Source: Peptococcaceae bacterium CEB3 | GTDB taxonomy: Bacteria > Bacillota > Desulfitobacteriia > Desulfitobacteriales > Desulfitobacteriaceae | NCBI GenBank assembly: GCA_001029295.1 | Contig: LDXJ01000055.1 | Coordinates: 62,001 to 126,000, forward strand | DNA: 64,000 bases | Direction of reading: 5' to 3' | Shown: piece by piece, positions 44,373 to 53,931 of the stretch | How positions within the stretch are numbered: the first letter of the stretch is position 1 | Layout: every line of letters begins with the position of its first letter | The notes under the pieces: generated by a model | Databases searched by the model: none | Told to the model about the DNA's origin: nothing | The model's input: the letters and a program-made list of their open reading frames with translations, nothing else | Translations under genes and position numbers: made by a program

Positions 44373-45197
44373 ATGCACAAAGTTCGAGTGCTGCTTACAG
44401 ACGACAACCGCGATTTTATTGAGGTTTTAAAGGAATATATCAAACAGCAGCAAGACATGGATTTGGTCGGAGTCGCTTATCACGGTCAAGAAGCGGTTGA
44501 ATTGATTAATCGGGAAGAACCTGATGTGGTTGTTCTTGATATAATTATGCCCCACCTTGATGGGCTGGGGGTTTTGGAGAAAATACAGGACCGGGCCAAA
44601 AAACCTCGGATCATTATTCTGTCGGCCTTCGGTCAGGAGACAATGACGCAGAAGGCGGTAAACCTTGGTGCCGATTACTACATTTTAAAACCCTTTGATT
44701 TGGAAACATTGGGCCGCCGCATCCGGCAGCTGGCAGGCAACGATCCTGTCCCTGTCGGCCCGGGCCTGCAAGCTGCGAACATGGTGCTTGCGAACGGTGT
44801 TTTCGCCGCGGGATTGTCCCCCAAGAGTGCCGCCGGGGAGGCTAAACACCTGGAGGTCGAAGTAACCCGTATGATTCATCAGATGGGGGTTCCGGCCCAT
44901 GTCAAAGGATATCAGTATCTGAGGGACGCTATCGTCGATGTCGTACAGGAGATTTCTCTCTTGGGCGCGGTGACCAAGGAATTGTACCCTATGATTGCCG
45001 AGAAATACGAAACCACACCGAGCCGGGTGGAACGCGCAATCCGCCACGCGATTGAACTCGCTTGGGACCGGGGCAACATCGAACTCATGAATAAATTTTT
45101 CGGTTATACGATTGATGTGGACCGCGGTAAGCCCACCAATTCCGAATTCATAGCTATGGTAGCGGACAAATTGCGCATGACGAACCTGATGCTCTGA
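44373..45197 (+). CDS. spo0A: Sporulation master regulator Spo0A
   Basis: Spo0A (274 aa) is the response regulator that starts sporulation. The receiver domain has D10/D11, phospho-acceptor D56 ([13 protein letters not shown]) and the Lys of ILKPF. The C-terminal DNA-binding domain has [35 protein letters not shown] at 44373 follows AAAAGGG. It is monocistronic, ending in a terminator, with a 0A box upstream. Confidence 0.97.
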   Translation: MHKVRVLLTDDNRDFIEVLKEYIKQQQDMDLVGVAYHGQEAVELINREEPDVVVLDIIMPHLDGLGVLEKIQDRAKKPRIIILSAFGQETMTQKAVNLGADYYILKPFDLETLGRRIRQLAGNDPVPVGPGLQAANMVLANGVFAAGLSPKSAAGEAKHLEVEVTRMIHQMGVPAHVKGYQYLRDAIVDVVQEISLLGAVTKELYPMIAEKYETTPSRVERAIRHAIELAWDRGNIELMNKFFGYTIDVDRGKPTNSEFIAMVADKLRMTNLML

Positions 45198-45219
45198 TGA
45201 AGGGACATTGTCGCCAGGA

Positions 45220-45247
45220 AAAAGCCGGATTCGGCTTTTCTTTTTTC
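45220..45247 (+). terminator. Intrinsic terminator after spo0A
   Basis: AAAAGCCG-GATT-CGGCTTTT followed by CTTTTTT. Confidence 0.85.
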
Positions 45248-45278
45248 AGCCGAGCTTTGTTCTAAGGGGGAATTAGAA

Positions 45279-47015
45279 GTGCTTACGCGTCTTCAGGTCG
45301 AGCGTCTGGCACGCGAAGGGGACAACGCCGTCATCGCGATCGACGGGCGCGGCAAAATTGCGGTTTTCAACGAGGCTGCGGCAAAATTGCTGGGCATAAC
45401 GAAAGATGAAGCTTTGGGCTTGGCTTACGGGCAGGTTTTGCCTGACATACCCCTCTCTGAGGTGCGACAGCGGCAGGTCCCGAGTTTTAACCTGATGACC
45501 CGAATCGGCGGCAAGCAGGTCGTGGTCAGCAGTGTGCCTTACCGAAGCTTATCCGGGCGGGTGGGCGGTGTGGCCGCCTTCATCCGGAATATGGACGAAT
45601 TCGAGAGTTTGAGCGCACAAGTCAATAATCTGCGGGAAGCGGGCAATCTCCTCACGGCTATCATTAATTCCACGCAAGACGCCATCTCGGTCGCTGACGA
45701 AGACGGCGTGGGGATCCTGGTTAACCCGGCTTACACGCGCTTGACGGGTTTAACCGCGGAAGATGTCCTGGGCAAGCCTCCCACGGTGGATATGGCCGAG
45801 GGGGGGGAGAGCATGCACATGAAAGTTCTGCGCACCGGCAAAGCGGTCAAAGGGATCAGTATGAAAGTGGGTCCCAAACGCAAAGAAGTGATCGTCAATG
45901 TGGCTCCCATCCTGGCTCAGGGGAGACTTTTGGGCTCTGTGGGCGTGCTGCAGGATGTCTCCGAGATTCGCAAACTGTCCGATGAACTCGAAGGTGCTAA
46001 ACGGATCATCCGGCATTTGGAGGCAAAGTATACTTTTACGGATATTATCGGGGAGAGTGAAGCGATCCGGGCGACGGTCGAACAGGCGCAGCGCGCCGCC
46101 GCCACCCCCGCGACCGTCTTGCTGCGAGGTGAGAGCGGGACAGGCAAGGAACTGTTCGCCCACGCCATCCATCGCTTGAGCTCACGGCCCAAAGGCCAGT
46201 TCATCCGGGTGAACTGTGCGGCTCTTTCGGACAGCTTACTGGAAAGCGAACTTTTCGGCTATGTGGAAGGGGCGTTTACCGGAGCTAAAAGAGGGGGAAA
46301 GGTCGGACTTTTTGAAGAGGCCAACGGGGGGACGATTTTCCTGGACGAAATCGGGGAAATCAGCCTGAACCTGCAAACCAAGCTTCTCAGGGTTCTGCAG
46401 GAACGGGAAATCGTGCGGGTGGGAGCCAATCAGCCGGTCAGTGTGGACGTACGGGTCATTGCCGCTACGAACGCTAACTTGGAAGAGGCACTGCGTCTGG
46501 GCAAGTTCCGGGAAGATCTTTATTACCGCTTAAATGTCATCCCGGTATTGATCCCTCCGCTGCGCCAGCGCCGCGCGGATATGCCCCTCCTGGTGCACCA
46601 TTTGATCCGCAGGTTCAATCAGGAGTACGGCCGGGGTGTTGAGAAGGTCACGGATGAGGCCCTTGAGGTTTTAAGCCGGTATCAGTGGCCGGGAAATGTG
46701 AGGGAATTGGAAAACGTCTTAGGAAGGGCGATTATCAACATGCGCGTCGGCGACACGGTCATGGAGGCCGGTTACTTACCCCCGCTCGACGGACGGCAGG
46801 GCGGAGGGGGCCAAGCCGGCAACGGCGCCTCAAACCCCGCTGCTGGCGGGAGGCCGGACGAGAGTAGTTACGCGGAACTGCAGTTTAGTTGGGAAGAGGA
46901 GGTCCTGCGCCGGGCTTTGAGAGAAGCGGGGGGGAATAAAACCCAGGCGGCCCGCAACCTGAAGATTTCGATCCGAAACTTTTATTACAAACTGCGGCGC
47001 CACGGGCTTGCTTAA
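45279..47015 (+). CDS. bkdR: Sigma-54-dependent activator with PAS domains (BkdR-like)
   Basis: This 578-aa enhancer-binding protein has two N-terminal PAS-type sensor domains (about 10-105 and 120-230). The AAA+ domain has Walker A GESGTGK at 284-290 and the sigma-54 contact motif GAFTGA at 331-336. A C-terminal Fis-type HTH ([24 protein letters not shown]) binds the enhancer. GTG at 45279 follows AAGGGGG. It has the position and target genes of Bacillus BkdR, controller of branched-chain keto-acid degradation. A -24/-12 promoter precedes the genes just downstream. The signal sensed by PAS is unknown. Confidence 0.88.
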   Translation: MLTRLQVERLAREGDNAVIAIDGRGKIAVFNEAAAKLLGITKDEALGLAYGQVLPDIPLSEVRQRQVPSFNLMTRIGGKQVVVSSVPYRSLSGRVGGVAAFIRNMDEFESLSAQVNNLREAGNLLTAIINSTQDAISVADEDGVGILVNPAYTRLTGLTAEDVLGKPPTVDMAEGGESMHMKVLRTGKAVKGISMKVGPKRKEVIVNVAPILAQGRLLGSVGVLQDVSEIRKLSDELEGAKRIIRHLEAKYTFTDIIGESEAIRATVEQAQRAAATPATVLLRGESGTGKELFAHAIHRLSSRPKGQFIRVNCAALSDSLLESELFGYVEGAFTGAKRGGKVGLFEEANGGTIFLDEIGEISLNLQTKLLRVLQEREIVRVGANQPVSVDVRVIAATNANLEEALRLGKFREDLYYRLNVIPVLIPPLRQRRADMPLLVHHLIRRFNQEYGRGVEKVTDEALEVLSRYQWPGNVRELENVLGRAIINMRVGDTVMEAGYLPPLDGRQGGGGQAGNGASNPAAGGRPDESSYAELQFSWEEEVLRRALREAGGNKTQAARNLKISIRNFYYKLRRHGLA

Positions 47016-47143
47016 ACAATCGATTAATCGATTACGCAAGCTTACGGAAACGCCAAAGGGCGATAGCACGGATTTGCTCACGGCTTTGCCGGAAAGGCGG
47101 GACGTGTGCTTAAGATTGCCTTGCGGTGGGCAAATTATAGCAA

Positions 47144-47174
47144 GCAATATATTGCGCACAATGCAAAGAATTGC
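47144..47174 (+). promoter_or_regulatory. Candidate upstream activator sites, two GCAA-N4-TTGC palindromes
   Basis: GCAATATATTGC (47144-47155) and GCAAAGAATTGC (47163-47174) have the same half-sites, with centres 19 bases apart. They lie about 105-125 bases before the -24 element, a normal place for enhancer sites of a sigma-54 activator. Confidence 0.5.
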
Positions 47175-47272
47175 AAGTTTATAGGCCTTCACTCTTGTTA
47201 ACAGGGTGGGACAGGATACGGAAAAAGGCGTTAAATTAGACAATTCAAAAGTTTTACTGTTGCCCTGGATTT

Positions 47273-47288
47273 TGGCATCTATCTTGCA
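47273..47288 (+). promoter_or_regulatory. Sigma-54 (-24/-12) promoter
   Basis: TGGCATC-TATC-TTGCA matches the consensus TGGCAC-N5-TTGCW with exact spacing between GG and GC. It is 79 bases before the butyrate kinase start and next to the sigma-54 activator gene. Confidence 0.8.
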
Positions 47289-47366
47289 TAAGGTTGCATA
47301 AGGAAAGAAGCGGAACAGCGAGAGAGCAGTACCACGGCACGGTCTCGTGGAAACGAAGGGGCAGAC

Positions 47367-48422
47367 ATGTATTTATTGGTGATCAACCCGGGTTCAACCT
47401 CGACGAAAGTCGGTCTCAGCCAGGATGGCGAGCTGCTGGCGGTCAAGACTTTGCAGCATGCGCCCGAGGAAATGCGCCGGTTCCGGAACGTCATGGACCA
47501 AAAGGAAATACGCCGCCGGGCGGTGGAGGGTTTTCTTTCCCAACAGGGGCTAAGTCCGAACGGATTGGCAGCGGTGGCAGCGCGGGGCGGGCTTCTCGAT
47601 CCGGTTCCCAGCGGGACCTACGCGGTCAACGCCAGAATGCTAGAGCACCTGCTGACGGCCAAAAACGGCGAACACGCTTCCAACCTCGGTGCGGTGCTGG
47701 CCAAGGCTCTGGCGGACAGAGCCGGGATCCCGGCTTTTGTCGTCGACCCTCCGTCGGTGGACGAACTGGAAGATTGGGCGCGCTTCTCCGGCCGGCCCGA
47801 GCTTCCCCGCGTCAGTTTTCTGCACGCTTTGAACATTCGTCGGGCGATTCTCCGCTGTGCCGCTGGGCTGGGCAAGCCGTTGCCAACCTGTCACTTTGTC
47901 GCGGTTCATCTGGGAGGGGGGATCAGCGTCGTCGCTGTCAAAGAGGGGCGAATCGTCGACGTGAGCAATGCCAATCATGGAGGACCTTTTTCTCCCGAAC
48001 GTTCCGGCAGCTTGCCGGCGCGGGAGCTTCTGCATCTTTGTTTTTCCGGCCGGTATGGCGAAATGGAGTTGAGACGGCAAATTAACGGCAAGTCCGGCTT
48101 GCTGGGCTACTTGGGGACCAATTCCGGTCAAGAGATAGAAGAACGCATAGAGCGGGGGGACGAGGAAGCCGGCCGGATCTTTCGGGCGATGGCTTACCAA
48201 ATTGCCAAAGAAATTGGCGCCATGGCCGCGGTTCTCCCGCAAATTGACGGCCTTATTTACACAGGGGGTCTGGCACATTCGGAGCTTTTGTTAGGTTTCA
48301 TTCAGGAGTACGTAGGTTCTTTGGCCCCTGTCTTCCGGCTGCCGGGTGAAGATGAACTGACGGCTTTGGCGGAAGGGGCTTACCGGGTCTTGAGCGGCAA
48401 AGAAGAGGTACGTGTCTACTGA
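47367..48422 (+). CDS. buk: Butyrate (branched-chain acyl) kinase
   Basis: This 351-aa ASKHA kinase converts acyl phosphates (butyryl, isobutyryl, isovaleryl) and ADP to free acid and ATP. The full set of motifs is present: NPGSTSTKVG (phosphate 1), ARGGLLDPVPSGTYAVN, HALNIRRAI, HLGGGISVV and YTGGLAHS. AAGGGG lies five bases before the ATG. It is the first gene after the sigma-54 promoter. In the expected pathway it conserves energy from branched-chain acyl-CoA, but the usual phosphotransacylase gene (ptb) is not in this operon. Confidence 0.92.
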   Translation: MYLLVINPGSTSTKVGLSQDGELLAVKTLQHAPEEMRRFRNVMDQKEIRRRAVEGFLSQQGLSPNGLAAVAARGGLLDPVPSGTYAVNARMLEHLLTAKNGEHASNLGAVLAKALADRAGIPAFVVDPPSVDELEDWARFSGRPELPRVSFLHALNIRRAILRCAAGLGKPLPTCHFVAVHLGGGISVVAVKEGRIVDVSNANHGGPFSPERSGSLPARELLHLCFSGRYGEMELRRQINGKSGLLGYLGTNSGQEIEERIERGDEEAGRIFRAMAYQIAKEIGAMAAVLPQIDGLIYTGGLAHSELLLGFIQEYVGSLAPVFRLPGEDELTALAEGAYRVLSGKEEVRVY

Positions 48423-48471
48423 GACACGCTGTACCAAAGCCAGAGGATCAAGAGAAAGGAAGTAATCGGAC

Positions 48472-49539
48472 ATGACAACTTTCGAGTATATGGAAAAATA
48501 CGACTATGAACAACTTGTTCTCTGCCAAGACAACACCTCAGGACTTAAAGCCGTCATCTGCATTCATGACACGACTTTGGGGCCGGCCTTGGGCGGAACG
48601 CGCATGTGGAATTATGCCAGTGAGGAAGATGCCATTCTTGACGCTCTGCGGCTGGCCAGAGGGATGACTTACAAGAACGCGGCCGCCGGCCTGAACCTGG
48701 GCGGTGGGAAAGCCGTCATCATGGGGGATTCCCGCACGCAAAAGTCAGAGGAACTGTTCAGGGCTTTCGGCCGCTATGTCCAGGCTCTCAACGGGCGCTA
48801 TATCACCGCGGAAGATGTGGGAACCAACGTTCAGGATATGGACTGGATCCACATGGAAACCAAGTTTGTCACCGGTATTTCCTCGTCTTACGGAGCATCG
48901 GGAGATCCTTCGCCTCTCACGGCCTTGGGCGTGTATCGCGGCATGAAGGCCGCCGCCAAGGAAGCGTTCGGTTCGGACTCCCTGGAAGGAAAGACGGTAG
49001 CCATCCAGGGTCTGGGGCATGTGGGCTATTACCTGGCCAAACATCTCACAGACGAAGGGGCGAAGCTCATCGTTACGGACATTAACAGCGAGGCCGTGAA
49101 ACGCGTGGCCCGCGAATTTGTGGCGACGGCGGTGCGGACGGAGGAGATTTTCGGGGTTAAATGCGATATTTTCGCTCCCTGCGCCTTGGGAGCCGTCATT
49201 AACGACGAAACCATTCCCCAGCTTAAGTGCCAGGTGGTGGCGGGGGCGGCCAACAATGTCCTGAAAGAGGATCGCCATGGAGATGAACTCTACGAAAAGG
49301 GAATCCTTTACGCTCCGGATTATGTGATCAATGCCGGGGGTGTCATCAATGTTGCGGATGAACTGGAAGGGTATAATGCCGAGCGCGCTTTGAAGAAAGT
49401 CGAGATGGTCTACGACAATGTGGCCCGGGTGATTGCCATCGCCAAGCGGGACCATATCCCGACGTATAAGGCGGCAGATCGCATGGCGGAAGAGAGAATC
49501 GCCAAAATCGGCAAAGTGAGCAATACTTTCCTGCGTTAG
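48472..49539 (+). CDS. bcd: Leucine (branched-chain amino acid) dehydrogenase
   Basis: This 355-aa NAD-dependent dehydrogenase deaminates leucine, valine and isoleucine to 2-oxo acids. [10 protein letters not shown], the catalytic Lys in [11 protein letters not shown], the [12 protein letters not shown] loop and the NAD-binding [17 protein letters not shown] are seen. It feeds the VOR oxidoreductase encoded downstream. GGAAG lies ten bases before the ATG. Confidence 0.94.
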   Translation: MTTFEYMEKYDYEQLVLCQDNTSGLKAVICIHDTTLGPALGGTRMWNYASEEDAILDALRLARGMTYKNAAAGLNLGGGKAVIMGDSRTQKSEELFRAFGRYVQALNGRYITAEDVGTNVQDMDWIHMETKFVTGISSSYGASGDPSPLTALGVYRGMKAAAKEAFGSDSLEGKTVAIQGLGHVGYYLAKHLTDEGAKLIVTDINSEAVKRVAREFVATAVRTEEIFGVKCDIFAPCALGAVINDETIPQLKCQVVAGAANNVLKEDRHGDELYEKGILYAPDYVINAGGVINVADELEGYNAERALKKVEMVYDNVARVIAIAKRDHIPTYKAADRMAEERIAKIGKVSNTFLR

Positions 49540-49685
49540 GTTTGAGGCGGGAAACCTGAAACCTTCTCCTTCAAGGCTCCGGGACTCCTCCGGATAATCG
49601 GTGAGAGAAGTGCAGGCTTTCTTGCATTGAGATTCGATCTACGGGCTTATCCGGTGTATAATCTTAAAGGACGGAGTGCTGGGGT

Positions 49686-50612
49686 GTGTTTCTGACATGG
49701 GTGGAACAAGTCAAGGGGATTGAATTGACGCTTTGGCGGGGCGAAGAACGCCTTGAGTCCCGGTGTTTCCCTCCGTACGGCCCCGCGGCCGGGGATCAGA
49801 ATACAGAGCCGGACGCGCTCCGAGTGGCCTGTGAGGGTTGGCTGGGCGGTTTGGGCGTGAGCGCCTTGCAGGTCGTCCTCGTTGCGGGTCTGGATTTCCG
49901 GGCTTCCGCTTCCGGTTCGTGCCGGGTTGACAAGCTGGCGCGGACCTTTGGCGCTTGCCTCTGTGCCATCCCGCTGTGGTGGGAAGAGGACCTGCCGGAG
50001 TTGGCGGAGGTTTCGGGTTTCCCCGGCATCAAGCGTAAGGGGGTATATGACCGGATTGCGCACGAGGCAGCCCTCTGCCGGCTGGAGCGGGAGTCGGAGC
50101 CGAACCTGTCGGCCAGGCTCATCGTGGCCAGCCTGGGGGAAGGGGTGTCTGTCGCGGCCTATGCCGGCGGACGGCTTTTGGATGTCAACAATGCGCGCGA
50201 CGGCGAGGGGCCCATGGGCTGGAAATGCAGCGGCTCCCTGCCGACGGAACCCTTTATTCATTGGGCTTTTACGGGTGGCAAGACCCGGGCGGAATTGGAG
50301 TCAGCCCTGGAAGAGGAAGGCGGCTGGGCCGCCTATAAAGGGATGATGTCTGCGGAAGAATGGGAAGAGATCATGGCTTATCAGGTGGTTAAAGAGATCG
50401 GTGCGATGCGGGCGGTGCTTAAGCAGAGAGTGGACAGGATCGTTCTTACCGGGGAAATGGCTTCTCGTTCAGGAATGGCTCGCATCAGGAAGCGGCTGCC
50501 GCCTGACCCGGCGGTTCAGGAGATTCCCGGTGCAGACCGCGCTTTGGGGCTCGCGCGCATTTGGTTGACCGACATGCGGTTGGCGGCGGAAAGAGGCGGG
50601 AAGCTTGATTGA
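49686..50612 (+). CDS. Degenerate butyrate kinase paralog
   Basis: This 308-aa protein aligns by eye along the butyrate kinase encoded two genes upstream, about 40 residues shorter. It lacks the NPGSTSTK phosphate motif (the N terminus is MFLTWVEQVKGIELTLWRGE). The ARGGLLDP segment is replaced by VAGLDFRAS, and LGGG of the ATP site by LGEG. The C-terminal half (VNNARDGEGPMGWKCSGSLPTEP, AYQVVKEIGAMRAVL) is recognisable. It is probably not an active kinase but may be a regulatory or partner subunit. A TATAAT at 49657 might give it a separate promoter. Confidence 0.75.
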   Translation: MFLTWVEQVKGIELTLWRGEERLESRCFPPYGPAAGDQNTEPDALRVACEGWLGGLGVSALQVVLVAGLDFRASASGSCRVDKLARTFGACLCAIPLWWEEDLPELAEVSGFPGIKRKGVYDRIAHEAALCRLERESEPNLSARLIVASLGEGVSVAAYAGGRLLDVNNARDGEGPMGWKCSGSLPTEPFIHWAFTGGKTRAELESALEEEGGWAAYKGMMSAEEWEEIMAYQVVKEIGAMRAVLKQRVDRIVLTGEMASRSGMARIRKRLPPDPAVQEIPGADRALGLARIWLTDMRLAAERGGKLD

Positions 50613-51339
50613 GATTTTCACCGGGTATTTCGGCAGCGGTAAAACGGAAATTGCGCTCAATCGGGCCGTGAGTCTGACCGCGGCGGGGCAGCGTGTCCAT
50701 GTGGTCGACCTGGACATTGTCAAACCGTATTTTCGTTCGCGGGAAGCCCGCGCCTTCCTGGCGGAAGCCGGGGTGGATTTGATTATGCCGAACGGAGGCT
50801 GGGAAGATGCCGACCTGCCTGTAGTCAGCCCCCGGGTACTGGGCGCTTTGACCAGCGCGGAGGGGGAGATCTTGATCGATGTGGGGGGAGACGCGGCCGG
50901 TGCTTTGGCCTTGGCCGCTTTTGCCCCGCTTTTGCAGAAGCGCGGTTACCGCATGTTTCTGGTGATCAATCCCTACCGGCCTTTTTCCGGGGACGCGGGA
51001 GGCCTGATAGCCTTGCGACGGGATATCGAGCAGGCCTCCCAGCTGAGGATTGACGGGATCGTCAGCAATCCCAATTTGGGTGAAAAGACGGAATGGGAGG
51101 ATTTGCTGGCGGGGTATGCTCAGGTCAACACCATGGCCCGGGATTTAGACTTGCCGGTGCTGATGACGGGGGTGACAGAACGCTGGGCCGAGCGCTTGGA
51201 GCAAGAACTGGCAGAACCCGCGCGTTGGAGGCAGGGGGAAAAGCCGGTCGGACCCAGGCAACGGATCAGGAACTACCTCCTTCCCCCCTGGGAGTCGGAG
51301 GAAGGACAAATTAACAGAATCGGGCCGCCTTTTCACTGA
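50605..51339 (+). CDS. P-loop ATPase/GTPase of unknown role in the VOR operon
   Basis: This 244-aa protein begins IEIFTGYFGSGKTEIALNRA, a Walker A P-loop in a MinD/ParA/CobQ-like fold, with VVDLDIVKPYFRSREA and ILIDVGGDAAGALAL as switch-like segments. TTG at 50605 overlaps the preceding gene; GAGGCGGG lies upstream. The gene ends 19 bases before the ferredoxin subunit. It may help assemble or regulate the oxidoreductase, for example in cluster or cofactor delivery, but no direct evidence is seen. Confidence 0.7.
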   Translation: MIEIFTGYFGSGKTEIALNRAVSLTAAGQRVHVVDLDIVKPYFRSREARAFLAEAGVDLIMPNGGWEDADLPVVSPRVLGALTSAEGEILIDVGGDAAGALALAAFAPLLQKRGYRMFLVINPYRPFSGDAGGLIALRRDIEQASQLRIDGIVSNPNLGEKTEWEDLLAGYAQVNTMARDLDLPVLMTGVTERWAERLEQELAEPARWRQGEKPVGPRQRIRNYLLPPWESEEGQINRIGPPFH

Positions 51340-51358
51340 GAAGGAAGGAGGGATTTTC

Positions 51359-51580
51359 ATGCTGAAAGTAGAGTTTGACGAGGAACGCTGCAAAGGGTGC
51401 GAACTGTGCAAGGCCGCGTGCCCGAAAGGGATCATTGTTATGGCCGACCACCTCAACTCCATGGGGTTCTATCCGGCGACGGTCATCGATCAGGACAGCT
51501 GTATTTCCTGCGCGTTTTGCGCCCGGATGTGTCCCGATGTGGTGATTACAGTGCGAAGGGAGGAGAAAAATCATGGCTAA
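51359..51580 (+). CDS. 2-oxoacid:ferredoxin oxidoreductase, ferredoxin-like delta subunit
   Basis: This 73-aa protein with two [4Fe-4S] motifs (CKGCELCKAACPKG and CISCAFCARMCPDV) passes electrons from the oxidoreductase to free ferredoxin. It overlaps the alpha subunit start by eight bases. GAAGGAAGGAGG lies upstream. Confidence 0.9.
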   Translation: MLKVEFDEERCKGCELCKAACPKGIIVMADHLNSMGFYPATVIDQDSCISCAFCARMCPDVVITVRREEKNHG

Positions 51581-52643
51581 GGTCCTGATGAAAGGGAATG
51601 AAGCACTCGGTGAGGCGGCGATCCGGGCCGGCTGCCGCTTTTTCTTCGGCTACCCGATTACACCGCAGAGTGAACTTCCGCATTATTTGGCCAAGCGCCT
51701 GCCCGAGGTCGGCGGGGTCTTTTTGCAGGCGGAGTCAGAAGTGGCGGCTATTAATATGGTCTACGGAGCGGCCGGCGCGGGCGCGCGCGTTATGACATCC
51801 TCCTCTTCCCCGGGCGTGAGCCTGAAGATGGAGGGCATTTCCTATATCGCGGGCGCGGAATTGCCCTGTGTCATCGTCAACATGCAACGGGGCGGCCCGG
51901 GCTTGGGCAGCATCCAGCCGGGGCAGGCCGATTACTTTCAAGCGGTTAAAGGGGGAGGGCACGGCGATTACCGGCTTCTGGTCCTCGCTCCCGCCAGCAT
52001 CCAGGAGATGGTGGATTTGATGGGTCTGGCCTTTGCTCTGGCGGATAAATACCGCAACCCGGTGATGATTCTCGGAGACGGGACTTTGGGGCAAATGATG
52101 GAGCCGGTGGAGTTCCCCGAGATGCTCGATCCGGAGAAACTGCCGCAAAAGCCCTGGGCCGCCCAGGGAGCCAAAGGACGGGAGCCTAATATCATCAATT
52201 CTCTTTACCTCAATCCGCTGGAACTGGAAGACCACAACCTGAAACTGCAGGCTAAGTACACCCAGATGGCAGCGGAGGAGACACGCTCGGAGAGCTATTA
52301 TACGGATGACGCCGACATTGTTCTGGTTGGGTACGGTTCCTCGGCCCGCGTGTGCAAAGCGGCAGTGGATCAGGCTCGGCAGCAGGGAATTAAGGCCGGC
52401 TTGTTTAGGCCGATCACTCTTTTCCCCTTTCCGAAGGCGGAGATCCAGGCGGCCTGCCGGCAGGCCAAGGCGGTCCTGACGGTGGAAATGAGCATGGGTC
52501 AATTGGTTGAAGATGTGCGCTACAACCTCGAATTTAGAGTGCCCGTTCACTTCTACGGACGAGCCGGGGGGATGGTTCCCACGACTCGGGCTGTCGTCTC
52601 CAAGATCACAGAGTTGGTGCAGGAAGGAGGGCGATCGGCATGA
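51573..52643 (+). CDS. vorB: 2-oxoacid:ferredoxin oxidoreductase alpha subunit (VOR type)
   Basis: This 356-aa alpha chain has the pyrimidine-binding domain ([81 protein letters not shown]) and domain II. It works with the beta and gamma chains to oxidize 2-oxo acids to acyl-CoA, CO2 and reduced ferredoxin. The place after leucine dehydrogenase and butyrate kinase argues for branched-chain 2-oxo acids (VOR) over 2-oxoglutarate. Its start lies within the delta gene and its end overlaps beta by four bases. Confidence 0.9.
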   Translation: MAKVLMKGNEALGEAAIRAGCRFFFGYPITPQSELPHYLAKRLPEVGGVFLQAESEVAAINMVYGAAGAGARVMTSSSSPGVSLKMEGISYIAGAELPCVIVNMQRGGPGLGSIQPGQADYFQAVKGGGHGDYRLLVLAPASIQEMVDLMGLAFALADKYRNPVMILGDGTLGQMMEPVEFPEMLDPEKLPQKPWAAQGAKGREPNIINSLYLNPLELEDHNLKLQAKYTQMAAEETRSESYYTDDADIVLVGYGSSARVCKAAVDQARQQGIKAGLFRPITLFPFPKAEIQAACRQAKAVLTVEMSMGQLVEDVRYNLEFRVPVHFYGRAGGMVPTTRAVVSKITELVQEGGRSA

Positions 52644-53389
52644 TTACGGTGTTTGAAAAGCCAAAGTCCCTGACCCCAGCCAAGACGCATTATTGCCCAG
52701 GGTGTACGCACGGCATCATTCACCGCTTGGTGGCGGAAGTTATCGACGAACTCGGCGTGAGGGAAGAGACTATCGGTATCGCTCCCGTCGGTTGCTCAGT
52801 GCTGGCTTATAACTATTTTAACGTGGATATGTACGAAGCGGCCCACGGCCGCGCTCCGGCGGTGGCCACGGGGATCAAGCGGGTTCATCCCGATAAAGTG
52901 GTGTTTACCTATCAGGGAGACGGAGATCTGGCAGCCATCGGAACGGCCGAGATCATTCACGCCGCGGCCCGGGGGGAAAAGATTACCACCATCTTCGTCA
53001 ATAACGCGATTTATGGCATGACCGGGGGACAGATGGCCCCCACGACTCTGATCGGTCAGACAGCGACAACGGCCCCGAACGGACGCGATCCGGAGGTACA
53101 GGGTTACCCCATCCGTATGTCCGAGATCCTGGCTACGATGCCGGGGGCGGCCTACATCGCCCGCGTTTCGGTGCATAATCCGCAGGAAGTGGCGAAAGCG
53201 AAAAAGGCCATTAAGACTGCTTTTCAGGTTCAGCTGGAACGGAAAGGGTTTGCCATGGTCGAGGTCCTGTCCAGCTGTCCGACCAACTGGGGCCTGACTC
53301 CGCTCAAGGCTTTGGAGTGGCTTAAGGATAATATGATTCCCTATTATCCCCTGGGTGTACAGAAAGCACCTGAGGAGGTGAAGGCCTGA
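52640..53389 (+). CDS. 2-oxoacid:ferredoxin oxidoreductase beta subunit (TPP)
   Basis: This 249-aa TPP-binding chain has [43 protein letters not shown] and [16 protein letters not shown]. It carries the thiamine site of the VOR complex. The ATGA overlap with the alpha gene and the single-base overlap with gamma indicate coupled translation. Confidence 0.92.
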   Translation: MITVFEKPKSLTPAKTHYCPGCTHGIIHRLVAEVIDELGVREETIGIAPVGCSVLAYNYFNVDMYEAAHGRAPAVATGIKRVHPDKVVFTYQGDGDLAAIGTAEIIHAAARGEKITTIFVNNAIYGMTGGQMAPTTLIGQTATTAPNGRDPEVQGYPIRMSEILATMPGAAYIARVSVHNPQEVAKAKKAIKTAFQVQLERKGFAMVEVLSSCPTNWGLTPLKALEWLKDNMIPYYPLGVQKAPEEVKA

Positions 53390-53931
53390 TGTTGCAGGAG
53401 ATTATTTTGGCCGGTTTTGGCGGCCAAGGAGTCATGTCCATGGGGCAGCTTCTGGCTTATGCCGGGATGGAGGAGAACAAGCAGGTCAGCTGGATTCCTT
53501 CTTACGGTCCGGAGATGCGGGGAGGAACGGCCAATTGTTCCGTGACCTTGTCGGATACCCCGGTGAGTTCCCCTTTGATCGACGAACCCGATACCCTTTT
53601 TGTTCTCAACCGGCCTTCCTTGGAAAAATTCGAAGGGAGTGTCAAACCGGGCGGGTTGCTCTTGCTCAATTCCTCTCTCGTAAAGGTTGAACCCCAAAGG
53701 ACGGACCTGCGGGTCCTGAAACTCCCGGTGGACAATCTGGCCCAGGAGAAATTCGGCAATTCCCGCGTGGCCAATATGATTCTGGTCGGTGCTTTCGTGG
53801 CAGTCACGGGGGCCGTGAGTCTCGACTCCGTGGTGGGGGCCCTGAAGAAAGTGCTGCCTGAGCACCGGCACAAGTTAATTCCGCTGAACCGGCAGGCTTT
53901 GGAATTAGGAGTTGAGTTGGCTCAATCATGA
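53389..53931 (+). CDS. 2-oxoacid:ferredoxin oxidoreductase gamma subunit
   Basis: This 180-aa gamma chain has IILAGFGGQGVMSMGQLLAYAGM at the start and PSYGPEMRGGTANCSVTLSD, which is typical and helps bind CoA. It completes the four-subunit enzyme. Its end overlaps the Nudix gene by four bases. Confidence 0.92.
   Translation: MLQEIILAGFGGQGVMSMGQLLAYAGMEENKQVSWIPSYGPEMRGGTANCSVTLSDTPVSSPLIDEPDTLFVLNRPSLEKFEGSVKPGGLLLLNSSLVKVEPQRTDLRVLKLPVDNLAQEKFGNSRVANMILVGAFVAVTGAVSLDSVVGALKKVLPEHRHKLIPLNRQALELGVELAQS

Larger units (their letters stand above)
47016..47366 (+). other. Regulatory intergenic region of the buk-bcd-VOR operon
   Basis: This 350-base gap contains a 14-base perfect palindrome ATCGATTAATCGAT (47019-47032), two GCAA-N4-TTGC elements, a sigma-54 promoter and the leader of the first gene. 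No reading frame in it looks coding. Confidence 0.7.

Noticed and set aside
47294-48085. 263-codon plus-strand frame overlapping buk
   Set aside because: It is out of frame with the complete butyrate kinase motifs and has Gly/Arg-rich shadow composition.
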